Source of the DNA: Zopfochytrium polystomum
Taxonomy: Eukaryota; Chytridiomycota; Chytridiomycetes; Chytridiales; Chytridiaceae
Direction of reading: 5' to 3'
Length of the DNA: 26,412 nucleotides
NCBI GenBank assembly: GCA_025765615.1
Contig: JAIVFJ010000538.1
Span: forward strand, 1 to 26,412
The notes under the pieces are model-generated. The model was not told the DNA's origin and did not search any database. It saw only the letters and a list, made by a program, of their open reading frames with translations. Both the position numbers and the translations under genes were made by a program. This document shows, piece after piece, positions 11,158 to 19,394 of the stretch; position 1 is the stretch's first letter; each line of letters begins with the position of its first letter.

Positions 11158-12162
11158 CTAAATGCGCCCTCGATTGGCCTTCAGGGCCTTGTCGACCATT
11201 TCCTCTGAGACCGCCCACAACCTCGCGGCCTGTGTGTCGTCAAAGGCAAGCGCGTGCGTCTCGTTGGACGGCCGGCAGTCCTTGTAGTATCCGCCAGCCT
11301 TGAGTCCCGGGTCCAGCGCGCACACCACAGTCGTTGCCGCGCCCTGAGGTACCGACTTTGACCAGTCAAACAAGTAGAGTGGGAGCTTGAAAAAGTGGCC
11401 CTGCATCATCTGCTCCTTCCCTGTCCCTTCGTGCGTGTGCGCGTACAAATCCGTTTTGATAATGCCTGGGTGAAGCGCCACAGACTGCACGTGCTCGCCC
11501 GCCGCCTTGAACCGCTTGTTCAGCTCGTGCGAAAAGAGAACGGTGGCGAGCTTCGCGTGCCCGTACCGCACCCAGTTCTGGTAGTCCTTTTCGCCGTTGA
11601 TGTCGTCGAACATGATGCCTTCGTTCGGCGCAAACATGACGTGGGTGACGCTGGACAGATTCACCACCCGCGACGGCGCCGCGGTCGACCCGCTGCGCGC
11701 CAGCAGCGGCGAGAGTTTGCGCACGAGGTGGAAATGCCCGAGGTGGTTCACCGCAAACTGCGCCTCGTACCCGTCGCGGGTCGTCTCCCGCTCTCGCTGC
11801 GCCATCACGCCAGCGTTGTTGATGAGGATGTGCAGCGGCTTGCCCGAGCCGAGCACGGCGTCCGCAAAGGCGTCGACGGAGGCGAGCGAGGCGAGGTCCA
11901 GCTGCCACGCGGAGACCTGGGCGGCCGGGTGCCGCTCCTTGATCTTGGCGACGGCAGCGTTGCCCTTGTCGAGGGACCGCGCGGCGACGGTCACGATGGC
12001 GCCGTGCTGGGCGAGGACGCGCGCCGTCTCGAAGCCGAGGCCGGTGTTTGCGCCAGTGACGATGACGTGCCTGTCGCGGGCTTGGGCGGCAAAGTGGTGC
12101 GCGACCTCTTCGGCGGTGGAGTTGCGGTTGAAGCGTGTGGTCGGGGCCGTGGTCGAACTCAT
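11158..12162 (-). CDS. Short-chain dehydrogenase/reductase (retinol dehydrogenase / WW-oxidoreductase-like)
   Basis: A single exon of 334 residues runs from the ATG at 12162 to TAG. The Rossmann cofactor motif TGANTGLGFET is at about residues 37-47, followed by AARS (suited to NADP), then NNAGVMA, the catalytic Ser in NLSSVTHV and the YGHAK (YxxxK) catalytic pair, then HPGIIKTDL. This is the classical SDR arrangement. The size and the GFE and HPG motifs point to the retinol dehydrogenase/WWOX/protochlorophyllide-reductase-like branch, which reduces carbonyls or oxidises alcohols with NAD(P). The substrate is unknown. The start follows a promoter full of simple repeats; the open frame continues upstream through a (CA)n-encoded His-Thr run, so the ATG next to MSSTTAP is preferred. 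The gene is divergent from the GH5 relic. Confidence 0.92.
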   Translation of the reverse strand: MSSTTAPTTRFNRNSTAEEVAHHFAAQARDRHVIVTGANTGLGFETARVLAQHGAIVTVAARSLDKGNAAVAKIKERHPAAQVSAWQLDLASLASVDAFADAVLGSGKPLHILINNAGVMAQRERETTRDGYEAQFAVNHLGHFHLVRKLSPLLARSGSTAAPSRVVNLSSVTHVMFAPNEGIMFDDINGEKDYQNWVRYGHAKLATVLFSHELNKRFKAAGEHVQSVALHPGIIKTDLYAHTHEGTGKEQMMQGHFFKLPLYLFDWSKSVPQGAATTVVCALDPGLKAGGYYKDCRPSNETHALAFDDTQAARLWAVSEEMVDKALKANRGRI

Positions 12163-12167
12163 CCTTG

Positions 12168-12169
12168 GG

Positions 12170-12221
<52 letters not shown>

Positions 12222-12230
12222 TGTGTGTTT
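12168..12230. repeat. (TG)n microsatellite in dehydrogenase 5' region
   Basis: About 25 near-perfect TG units lie directly upstream of the dehydrogenase start codon, probably in its 5' untranslated region. Confidence 0.95.
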
Positions 12231-12250
12231 GTTTTATTGCCTCTAAGGAT

Positions 12251-12273
12251 TGATGATGATGATGATGATGATG
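12251..12273. repeat. (GAT)n trinucleotide repeat
   Basis: Seven tandem GAT/TGA units lie close to the (TG)n tract, in the space upstream of the dehydrogenase. Confidence 0.9.
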
Positions 12274-12607
12274 AAAGGCGGCGCCGCCATCCGGCTTTAA
12301 ATAACCTGCGCGTTTGGTTTTGCGGTTGTCCAGTGCGTCCAATTTGTCAAACAAGTCACGTGCCAGTGCGGACTGGGGGAAAAACGGCTTTTTCCGCCAG
12401 TGGCCGCGTCATGCGGGGTCAAGGGCGACCGGCGACTCAAGCCTAACAGAAAGACAGCCGTTTGTAATCTCACGAAGAAGCTGATGCAATTATCGAGCGA
12501 GACTTCGCTGCATCTTCATGTACTACACGAAGCATTTGCCAGCGGGGTGAGTCCAGGCCTCCTCCTGGTGTGTGTGTGCCTCGTGGTGCAGCACATAATT
12601 CTATAAT

Positions 12608-13765
12608 TTGGCCACAACGGATGGGGTGGCTGCGCCCAAGCCCAAACTTGTCAACATCCAAGAATTCCTCCTGTCCCAGTTTATAAACGCCGTCGCGAAG
12701 CGGATCCACGAAAAGGCCGCGGACCTCGAGGACTATGTGGTTGTCGGGTACGACATTCTCAACGAGCCGAACGTCGCGTTTATCGGCGCGCCCGACTTAT
12801 CGAAACGACCGCCTCATCAGGAACTCCTCCTGGGCCTCTCGCCGACCATCCTCCGGAGCTTTCTGCGGAGTGAAGGCAACGCGTGCGTTGTTTAAAGGAA
12901 CGGAATGTCGCGGTTCGGGCCCAATTTTGTCGAAAATGAGACTGTCGACCCGGAGGGTGTCAGCGCCTGGTTCCCAAAGCGACTCCCCTCCCACCTAGCG
13001 TTCCCAAAGGAGTGGGACATCGATCCAGAGTGGGTCCAGCAATGGCGTTGCATCTGGGCGAATCACAGCGTCTGGGAGGGAAGCGAAAAAGACACTCGTG
13101 CCCGACTAATTTGCCCCCCGACGGCAAACCGCACTTTGACGACTATTTCGCGCCGATTGCCGAACGCTTCATCTGCGCGATCCGCGTCCACCACAAGGCG
13201 GCCATCAGCTTTGTCAGCCGGGCGGCGGCGCTGAAGTCCCGCGCATCCGCCGACCGTGGCTGGGCGCGTGTGGTGTCGAACGACGGAAGCTGGTACCGCA
13301 TCTGCTACGCGCCGCACTTTTACGACGGGCTTACCCTCATCTCCAAGAACTACAACACGTTCTTTACCCAGGACCTCTTTGGCGCCGCCCGCAAAGAGTA
13401 CTCACTCGTCTTTCTCTCTATCAAGTTCTTTGAGAGCGGAATCAAGGCTTGCTTCCGCGACCAGCTCGCCGGGAACCAAGACGAGGGTGCGGACCACCTC
13501 GGAGAGATGCCGTGCGTGATCGGCGAGATCGGTATCCCCATGGATCTCGAAGGCGGCAAGCGTTCAAGACGTGAAATTATTCGATGCAGACACGGGCATT
13601 GGACGCGAACCTGTGTGGGCTGTTGGAAACCCTGGACTGAACTACGCGCTGTGAACGTGCGTGCCGGATAACTCGAACGAGTGGGGAGGCGGTTGGAACA
13701 GCGAGGACTTGAGTCTGTGGTCGCCGCCGGTGAAGACCACGGATGGTTTTAGTCGGACCCTCTGA
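12608..13765 (+). pseudogene. GH5 endoglycoceramidase-like glycoside hydrolase, truncated and frameshifted
   Basis: The stretch VNIQEFLLSQFINAVAKR then VVGYDILNEPN carries the acid/base Glu (codon 12764-12766). GEMPCVIGEIGIPMDLEGGK carries the nucleophile Glu (codon 13524-13526). DNSNEWGGGWNSEDLSLWSP lies at the C-terminus. This order matches fungal and bacterial endoglycoceramidase-like GH5 enzymes, which cleave glycosphingolipids or related glycosides. The N-terminal third of the barrel is missing. A TAA stands at 12893-12895, the frame changes near 13090 and twice more between 13580 and 13640. In the final frame a TGA at 13652-13654 sits where the family has Trp (YALWTY-like context). The gene is therefore dead, although both catalytic Glu codons survive. 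Confidence 0.82.
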
Positions 13766-14120
13766 CAAGAGCCATTTAAACAACGAGTCTTACCTCTTTG
13801 TTTCACAAAGACACCTCTTTTGCACAACTTTCTATTTCCCACGTTTTCTTCTTTCGTTAGTCTCTATGGTTTCCAGACTTTGTTTTTCAACAAGAAGCAG
13901 TGTTTGGTAGCGAAGTCGATGTTGCAGGGTCACGTTGCGAACGCGGGAGCTCCACAGCTCCCATGCGTTCAAACAACTTTCAGCGGCCGAAAGTGGTACT
14001 TAACGCGTCGGAGGCAATCTGTTCCTTGATGAAAAAGAGCTGGATGAGAATTTTTAATTTGCGAGTCTCCGAGCTTTTTTGAAAAGAGAAGAGGCGGGGG
14101 GACAAGTCAGATAGGGCATT
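13766..14120. other. Intergenic region, no gene seen
   Basis: This is AT-richer sequence between the GH5 relic and the first U1 gene. Its right end (about 14099-14120) contains a GACAAGTCAGAT block that recurs, slightly changed, upstream of the second U1 copy and may be part of the snRNA promoter. Confidence 0.4.
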
Positions 14121-14124
14121 TCTG

Positions 14125-14184
14125 GTGCGCAGTCCGCAGTCCTCAAAGGGTATAAAGACCCCGACCCCGCCGTTGTGAAAAGGC
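14125..14184 (+). promoter_or_regulatory. U1 snRNA promoter, copy 1
   Basis: A TATAAAG box starts at 14151, 34 bases before the first RNA base, and a CCGCAGTCC element lies at 14134-14142. The sequence TGAAAAGGC abuts the start and is the same in all three U1 copies. The TATA spacing is also identical in the three copies. Confidence 0.7.
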
Positions 14185-14456
14185 ATACTTACCTGGCTGG
14201 GGCAGTGGGTGATCAAGAAGGCCCAATGCCTGTTGGTGCGGCGCTTCCATTGCACACACGCGAGGCCCGTGCTGGCACTCTTCGTCTTCGTGGCGAACGA
14301 GACGGCACAATTTTTTCCTTGTGGGTCACGGGCGTTCGCGCCTGTCCCACGTTTGATTCTGTTCATTGATGTGCTGAAAGCGCAAGGCTGGTCTCGTTGG
14401 GGGGGCGGCCGGTCCAGCGATGGAGAATACCAGTGGCGAGATTGATTGATTGATGG
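14151..14456. repeat. Left arm of U1 inverted duplication
   Basis: This arm runs from the TATA box through U1 copy 1 to the TGATTGATTGATGG end. It is repeated in inverted orientation at 15336-15641 with few differences; inside the U1 RNA I find a single base change. The spacer is about 880 bp. Confidence 0.9.
14185..14350 (+). ncRNA. U1 spliceosomal snRNA, copy 1
   Basis: This gene begins ATACTTACCTG, the U1 5' end that base-pairs with 5' splice sites. Stem-loop I carries GATCAAGAAG, the U1-70K-binding loop with A where the consensus has C/T. Stem-loop II carries CCATTGCAC, the U1A-binding loop. An Sm site AATTTTTT lies in single-stranded sequence near 14310, followed by a terminal hairpin GGGCG-TTCG-CGCC closing on GTGGG/CCCAC. 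The length of 166 matches U1 (about 164 in animals). A conserved GATGTGCTGAAAG lies about 20 bases downstream and may act as the 3' processing box. Confidence 0.95.
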
Positions 14457-14842
14457 TTAACCAAACGCCGTTGGCTCAACTTCGGCCAATGCGTGTTTGG
14501 ATCACGTTGGAGATGTCAAGCGTGTGCTCAGCATTTTTATTTCACGAGTGCCAAACCAAGCGACCTCCTTCATGCGCAAAACGACGAGCTTGGTAATTTC
14601 CACCGCACTCTCTGAACCTTTTGCTTGTCCTGAGTCATGATGGGACAAGAATCATTTGTGAGACTGGGGCAGCTTATGCGATGGACGCGAGAATTGGATA
14701 CCTCAAGAGGTGACCGCCCGTTAAGTCACAGCGAGTCGTCTTGCCTGATTACAAACGATGCGTGGCGTAAAAAAATTTTACCCTTTAATGGCGCTTCTCT
14801 TGGTGAATCCACCCACGATAACAAATGGTGCCACCCCGCCAA
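14457..14842. other. Spacer inside the U1 inverted duplication, no gene seen
   Basis: This non-coding stretch lies between U1 copy 1 and the dioxygenase relic. The sequence just before 14843 may contain remnants of that gene's start, but no start codon fits the frame. Confidence 0.4.
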
Positions 14843-15335
14843 CCATCCTACCTCCTGGCCCACGGCAACCTGTCGTGACTCGTCAGCCCCGAGCTGTCAG
14901 GACCGCAGTTCCTCGTCGCCCTCGGGAAGGAGATCCTCGCCGCCCCCGTCCGCCCGCGCGCCGTCGTCCTCGTGTCCGCACACTGGGAGACCGCCCCCGG
15001 ACTGCGCGTCAGCACGAGCGCCCACCACAACCAGCTCCACGACTACTAGAACTTCCCCGCGCACTTCTACGACATCAAGTACCCCCCGCCGCCCGCGCAC
15101 CGGACGCCGCAAAGGCTTCGGGACTGCTGAATGCGGCGGAGTTCAACGTCGCCGACGAGACGGAGCGATTGGACTACGGGGACTTCACCATCCGGTTGTA
15201 CCTGTGAGTCTGTGATTTTTCCGATCAAAGCTCCTGTGCCTGACAGGACTCGCTGTCCCCAGCTTTCCTAACCAAGAAATCCCAGTCATCCAGCTCTCCC
15301 TCCCCGACACTACCGACCCTGCCGCGTTTGGCTAC
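14843..15335 (+). pseudogene. LigB-type extradiol (DOPA-like) dioxygenase, truncated pseudogene
   Basis: PSYLLAHGN, then SGPQFLVALGKEILAAPV, VVLVSAHWET and HHNQLHDY-NFPAHFYDIKY are the successive motifs of the LigB-like zinc/iron aromatic ring-opening dioxygenase family (DODA type), including the metal-ligand His residues in AHGN and SAHWE. Next comes DETERLDYGDF, a GTGAGT...CAG intron at 15204-15262 with conserved phase, and FPNQEIPVIQLSLPDTTDP. It is broken by TGA at 14876-14878, by TAG at 15047-15049 where the family has Tyr, and by a frameshift near 15100. It ends abruptly at 15335, where the inverted U1 arm begins, with about the last third of the domain missing. The retained intron shows it is not a processed copy. 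Confidence 0.82.
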
Positions 15336-15641
15336 CCATCAATCAATCAATCTCGCCGCTGGTCTTCTCCATCGCTGGACCGGCCGCCCCCAAACGTGAC
15401 CAGCCGTTGCGCTTTCAGCACATCAATGAACAGAATCAAACGTGGGACAGGCGCGAACGCCCGTGACCCACAAGGAAAAAATTGTGCCGTCTCGTTCGCC
15501 ACGAAGACGAAGGGTGCCAGCACGGGCCTCGCGTGTGTGCAATGGAAGCGCCGCACCAACAGGCATTGGGCCTTCTTGATCACCCACTGCCCCAGCCAGG
15601 TAAGTATGCCTTTTCACAACGGCGGGGTCGGGGTATTTATA
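15336..15641. repeat. Right arm of U1 inverted duplication
   Basis: This is the inverted counterpart of 14151-14456. It starts at CCATCAATCAATCAATC, joined directly to the dioxygenase relic, and ends at the TATA box of U1 copy 2. Confidence 0.9.
15442..15607 (-). ncRNA. U1 spliceosomal snRNA, copy 2
   Basis: Read on the minus strand, this is identical to copy 1 except for one base in the stem-loop III region (CACCC here, CACTC in copy 1). All functional parts are present: ATACTTACCTG 5' end, GATCAAGAAG loop, CCATTGCAC loop, AATTTTTT Sm site and the terminal TTCG hairpin. It points towards copy 1, so the two are convergent across the spacer. The downstream GATGTGCTGAAAG element is also kept. 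Confidence 0.95.
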
Positions 15642-15700
15642 CTTGACCAGCCAACTGCGGACCAACTGCGGACTGCGCATCATAAGTGGACCGATCTGAT
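15608..15700 (-). promoter_or_regulatory. U1 snRNA promoter, copy 2
   Basis: On the minus strand, TATAAATA starts at 15641, 34 bases before the RNA start. The upstream GCAGTCCGCAGT element is extended by a second TCCGCAGT unit. The identity with copy 1 fades upstream of the TATA box, leaving only short conserved blocks. Confidence 0.7.
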
Positions 15701-15849
15701 TTGTCCCAATACCCATCTGTCGTCAAGAGCAAATTGGGCAAGACGGGCGGTGAGAAGTGATCGGAAAACAACGGCGAGAGCGGTTGGAGGCTCGCAAAGA
15801 TCGCTGGAGAAAATCGGGCAAAATCTCGCGGAACGCTCTCTTTTTCGTT

Positions 15850-15909
15850 AAGGTCGGACTGCGGGGAGAAGATCGTATAAATACACTGGCCCCGTCTCGA
15901 TGAAAAGGC
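15850..15909 (+). promoter_or_regulatory. U1 snRNA promoter, copy 3
   Basis: TATAAATA starts at 15876, again 34 bases before the RNA start, and TGAAAAGGC abuts the start. GGACTGCGG at 15856-15864 is the exact reverse complement of CCGCAGTCC in copy 1, at nearly the same distance. This makes it a candidate proximal element that may work in either orientation. Confidence 0.65.
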
Positions 15910-16076
15910 ATACTTACCTGGCTGGGGCAGTGGGTGATCACGAAGGCCCAGTGCCTGCTGGTGTGGCGCTTCCATTGCACAAACGCGGGGCCCGTTCCGG
16001 CACTCTTCGTCTTTGTGGGCGAACGAGACTGCACAATTTTTTCCTTGTGGGTCATGAGCGTTCGCGCCTGTCCCAC
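15910..16076 (+). ncRNA. U1 spliceosomal snRNA, copy 3 (divergent)
   Basis: This has the same architecture as copies 1 and 2 but differs at many positions. It carries GATCACGAAG, the exact consensus U1-70K loop, CCATTGCACAAACG in stem-loop II, the Sm site AATTTTTT, and the terminal hairpin with compensating changes (GTCATGAGCG rather than GTCACGGGCG). The 5' ATACTTACCTG is unchanged. The flanks share only the TATA, the TGAAAAGGC block and a downstream GATATGCTGAAAG with the other copies. This copy therefore predates the inverted duplication. Confidence 0.94.
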
Positions 16077-16109
16077 GTTATTATTCCCTTCAATTGATAT
16101 GCTGAAAGT

Positions 16110-16780
16110 AACCGTTTAAATGCGTGATCCACCGCTACCGCACTTCGCTGGCACACACGAAAAGATAAAGAACTTCAGGTCCATCATTGCTTTAAGATGA
16201 ACGCATAGCCCTGAGGGATTTCACTTTCTGTACAATTTTCAAACTTTCTGTATCACAAGGCGGCTTCCTGCAAAACACTACACAGGGACGATTACCGTCA
16301 ACTGCCGTTCTTCACTGTTAGACTGCAGTTGCCCGGCGGTCCCAATTTCCACCATTATTTTCGCCGATGGCGCGTACTTCCCTCGAGTGGCTGCTCAGTG
16401 GGGCTCCTCGCTCCAGCTGGGCGCGAAGCCCTCCTTGAGTCAATGTTCATCCATAACCCCTCTCCATGCCCCGAAGTCAGCAGTTCCTGTGGGGAGTGTG
16501 GGTTTGTGTTGCTCCAACAAACTTTTGCACCGCGCGCGCAGAACAACGAGGTGTTTGCTTGAACGATAGACGAAACAGACTAGGTAACAATTTATTGTCC
16601 AAACGCTGTATTTCGAAATCTGCCATGTCATACACCATGGCTCCTGATTCGTTTTTTCCGTTTCTCCGACTTGCCTGTGCTTGTCCGTCTCAACACAGCA
16701 AGCAAGCAAGCAAGCGGTCGCACCTCACAACCGTCACTCCCCGGCTCATCGCTCGATGGTTCGGCCCCCCCCACTGCCAC
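16110..16780. other. Intergenic region, no gene seen
   Basis: About 670 bases separate the third U1 gene and the 3' side of the first acidic-protein gene. No frame, RNA signature or splice pattern stands out. Confidence 0.4.
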
Positions 16781-16832
16781 TCACTCACTCGGACTCACAC
16801 ACGCGCAAACGCACACACTCACACACACACAG
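16780..16832. repeat. (CA)n-rich microsatellite
   Basis: Interrupted CACA/ACTC repeats lie downstream of the first acidic-protein gene. Confidence 0.85.
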
Positions 16833-16999
16833 ACCGCTCCTACCATTGAAGCTTCTTTCTCATGAAGCGTTTCGGCGTAGTGTGCATATTTGTATTGGAA
16901 ACTAGAGAAAGCAGAGAAGGTGCAAAAAGAAAAATTACAGGCAAAGTACAGGGCAAGGATAACCGACGTCCCAACGGAGAGGACCAAGCGGCCTCCTGT

Positions 17000-17787
17000 T
17001 CACTCTTCGTCGTCGAAGACCTCCTCCTCATCCAGCGCCTCCTCACCGAAATCCTCCTCGTCCATCGCCTCTTCGTCCTCGATCTCCTCCTCGTCGACCG
17101 CCTCATCATCATCAAACTCCTCATCCTCGACAGCCTCGTCGTCGTCTAACTCCTCCTCGTCGTCAAACGTATCCGCAAAGTCATCATCAAAGGCCGCCTC
17201 CTCGTCGTAGCCCTCATAGTCAACCAGAGCCGCCTGGGCATCTGGTGTAGCCTCGCCGCCACCATCCTGTTGCGCAGCCGCTGTTGTTTTGTGGAAGGGA
17301 GGATTGCAAAAGGCGTCAACCGGCATGAGCTGGGAAGGAGGAAAGGAAAGAGAAGGAAGAGATTATGACGAACCTGCTTTTGCGGCCTTCCTTTCCGCTT
17401 TGGCGGCTTTCTTGGCGGCCTTCTTTGCCTTCTTGTCCTTACCGCCTGGAAACGTGGGGGTAGGGTTCGCAGTGTAACGAAGATACGTCAGGGGTTGTGA
17501 TTTGGTGGGGAAGTTGTTGGCCACATCCAAAATAGGGAGACTCGTTCATCCGCAAAGTCGGGCAGCAGTTGGAATGGTTTGAGAGGGGAGGAGTGAAGGT
17601 GGTGGAGGGGAGGGGGCGGAAGGTTGAACTAACGGCGGTCGAGCTGGACGAGGCCAACGGACTCCGGGGCTATCACTTCCTCAGCGCCCAGAAGGGCGAG
17701 GTCGGCGGTCGCCGGCAGCGGCGCGGCGGTGACCAAGGACGCGGTGGCGGCGAGGACGGCAGCAACGAGGAGCGAGATGGTGCGCAT
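17000..17787 (-). CDS. Secreted basic/acidic (charge-segregated) protein, paralogue 1
   Basis: Exons are 17787-17634, 17445-17374 and 17280-17000, all joined in phase 1 for 168 residues, ending TGA. Exon 1 encodes a signal peptide (MRTISLLVAAVLAATAS, cleavage likely near TAA-APLP) and a short pro-segment ending VQLDR, completed across the splice to a dibasic site. Exon 2 is a Lys/Ala block (KKAKKAAKKAAKAERK). Exon 3 has a short linker, then ALVDYEGYDEEAAFDDDFAD and about 65 mostly Asp/Glu residues ending VFDDEE. The dibasic site suggests kexin-type processing (inference). I know no named family. Its architecture is shared with the three genes at 21811, 23634 and 25409, so these are tandem paralogues. 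The intron 1 donor GTTAGT and intron 2 donor GTTCGT are weak but fit the frame. Cellular role is unknown. Confidence 0.8.
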
Positions 17788-17882
17788 GGCGGTGGTTGGT
17801 TGTGGACCGACTGGTGTTGTTGTGAGAGCAAAGAAGGAAGGCTTGGGGTTGAAGTGCTGCTGGTCTGAAGGGTCTGATGCTG

Positions 17883-17891
17883 TTTTTTATA
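17883..17891 (-). promoter_or_regulatory. TATA box of acidic-protein paralogue 1
   Basis: TATAAAAAA on the minus strand lies about 100 bases upstream of the start codon, the same distance as the TATA box of paralogue 2. Confidence 0.6.
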
Positions 17892-18024
17892 CCGCAAATG
17901 GATTCGGCGGTGGCGTGCGGCGAAGGCAACGCGAAAGAGAGACGGCGACAGAGAAATCGCCATCGCTGCTGGCTTGCGTATGTCTGGCTTAGCCCGAAGG
18001 CAGGCCGCGACATTGGGAGTTGGG

Positions 18025-18158
18025 GGGATGCTCAATTTTGTCTGGGCAAACCCACCCAAGGTCGTTGCCGGTCGTCGCCGGCAGCAGCCTCCAGTTATCG
18101 GAGAACGACCGCTCAAGGTCCGGCAAGGACCGGCAGCCAAGACAAAATTGAGGATCCC
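18025..18158. repeat. Foldback element with 23-bp inverted ends
   Basis: The arms at 18025-18047 and 18136-18158 match as inverted repeats at 21 of 23 positions (core CTCAATTTTGTCT / AGACAAAATTGAG), with an 88-bp spacer. This could be a small MITE-like element or a long hairpin in the upstream region of paralogue 1. No target-site duplication is obvious. Confidence 0.6.
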
Positions 18159-18270
18159 AATTGCACCAAAAGATCAAATCCACAAAGCGCGCCGGCCCAA
18201 AAACAGACGGGGAAATTTGGCCCCCACCGGATGAGACACAATTGCCCTCTTCCACCCTTTTCGTATGTAC

Positions 18271-18345
18271 TTTTTTTTTTTCTTTTTTTTTTTTCTTTTT
18301 CTCTTGTCCGCTCTCGTTTTCGCGTCCGTTTTGTTTTTCGCTTCT
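18271..18345. repeat. Poly-T / pyrimidine tract
   Basis: Long T runs are interrupted by C, then TC-rich sequence follows. A similar T-rich tract lies at a comparable place upstream of paralogue 2 (23178-23215). The intervening 17900-18690 stretch otherwise shows no gene. Confidence 0.85.
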
Positions 18346-18689
18346 TTTTGTTTTCCCCACCCCCAACTTGAGGCAAGGACGCCTGCCTGGTGGTGCCAAT
18401 ACCGAGAGGCATAGCAACGGTCCAGCATTTATCCGGCACGGGTTTGTTCCGCTTGTTCTGTCGTGAAACAAGAACGCCCGTGAACTCGAGCGCCGCTGTT
18501 TATGTTTTATGGGGCGGTCGTGTATCTGAGGGCGACGAATGAACAGTTGTTCGCCTCTTCAACAATCGGTTTTGATTTCAAGGTGTTGACGTGTCCTTGC
18601 CCCCTGTATGGTTTTTGAACGCGATTAGACTGGAGTCGTCCATTCAAAAATCGATTAGCCCTATTCAGGGATTGCCGGGAGAAGGGAGG

Positions 18690-18800
18690 TTACGTACGAC
18701 GGTCGAGCTGGACAAGACCTGCCAGGTCTGCCGCGACCGTGCCCTCTGTGACTCCGGTCGGACAGACAAACGCAACCCGCAATGTAGAGTACGTCGGTGG
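18690..18800 (-). pseudogene. Possible remnant of an acidic-protein exon 1
   Basis: On the minus strand, ADLAGLVQLDR is followed by GTACGT. In nucleotides this closely matches the end of exon 1 of paralogue 1 (VGLVQLDR before GTTAGT). No signal peptide lies upstream in frame and no basic or acidic exon follows towards the left, so at most a degenerate piece remains. Chance similarity cannot be excluded. Confidence 0.35.
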
Positions 18801-19380
18801 CTTCCCCCGCTGTGCCGTTTTTCCTTTGCAGGAGGGCGGGCAAAGAGGCTGCGCGGGGACGGCAACCACAGCGCGGTGTGTGGGCTGCTTTGTTGCGGAA
18901 GGTGTGGGGACGACATGAAGCTCCAGCCGGTCGTCTGTCGGAGAAGCTGCGTCCTTCCTGCTAGCATCAGGAGCCCTCAGAGTTGCCCACCAGTGTCAGT
19001 TGCCAGTTAGGCGGCGTGTGAGTCCGCCTCCTCAAGAGCTGCAACACTCCGGCCAGTCTAGTCCAGTCCAGTCCACCATTAGCCCGCTGTACCTCGGCCA
19101 CAAACTTTGCAAGCGCTTCGACCGTCTGTTTGTCGAAAAATTAAGTAAAAGCGACATCCCTTCTGCTCCAGCGAGCGCCACCCACAGACCGATAGGTAGT
19201 CTCAATGTGTGAGTCCTAGTATAATGTTCAGTCCTAGTTCCCCTACTCAGGACGCTACGACCAGATTTGATACGAATATCTCATAGTTTTTGGCGTTCTG
19301 CGCTCCAGGTTACGCTTGAGGACTTCAAACTGGATTGCGGAGTTTGGACACTAAGAAATGGTGATTGGCGGCATAAAGGG
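18801..19380. other. Region without a supported gene
   Basis: A plus-strand open frame to 19010 is Cys/Arg-rich and looks like a chance frame. Short direct repeats (AGTCC units near 19055-19072) are present. Nothing else is recognisable. Confidence 0.35.
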
Positions 19381-19394
19381 ACAATGAGCACCCG

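Noticed and set aside
727..15335. Repeat-induced point mutation as the cause of the stops
   Set aside because: The changes seen include indels and a Tyr-to-TAG transversion, and there is no excess of C-to-T change visible between the two U1 arms.
14175..16119. Open frames overlapping the U1 genes that look like a repeated small protein
   Set aside because: Their similarity comes from the conserved RNA sequence; U1 motifs, Sm site and hairpins explain it and the frames differ in copy 3.
18113..18471. Lys-rich frame over the poly-T tract on the minus strand
   Set aside because: It is translated homopolymer with no splice or family support.
18591..19010. Cys-rich plus-strand frame of 139 codons
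   Set aside because: No signal peptide, family resemblance or regular Cys spacing; the minus strand in the same place resembles an acidic-protein exon end.
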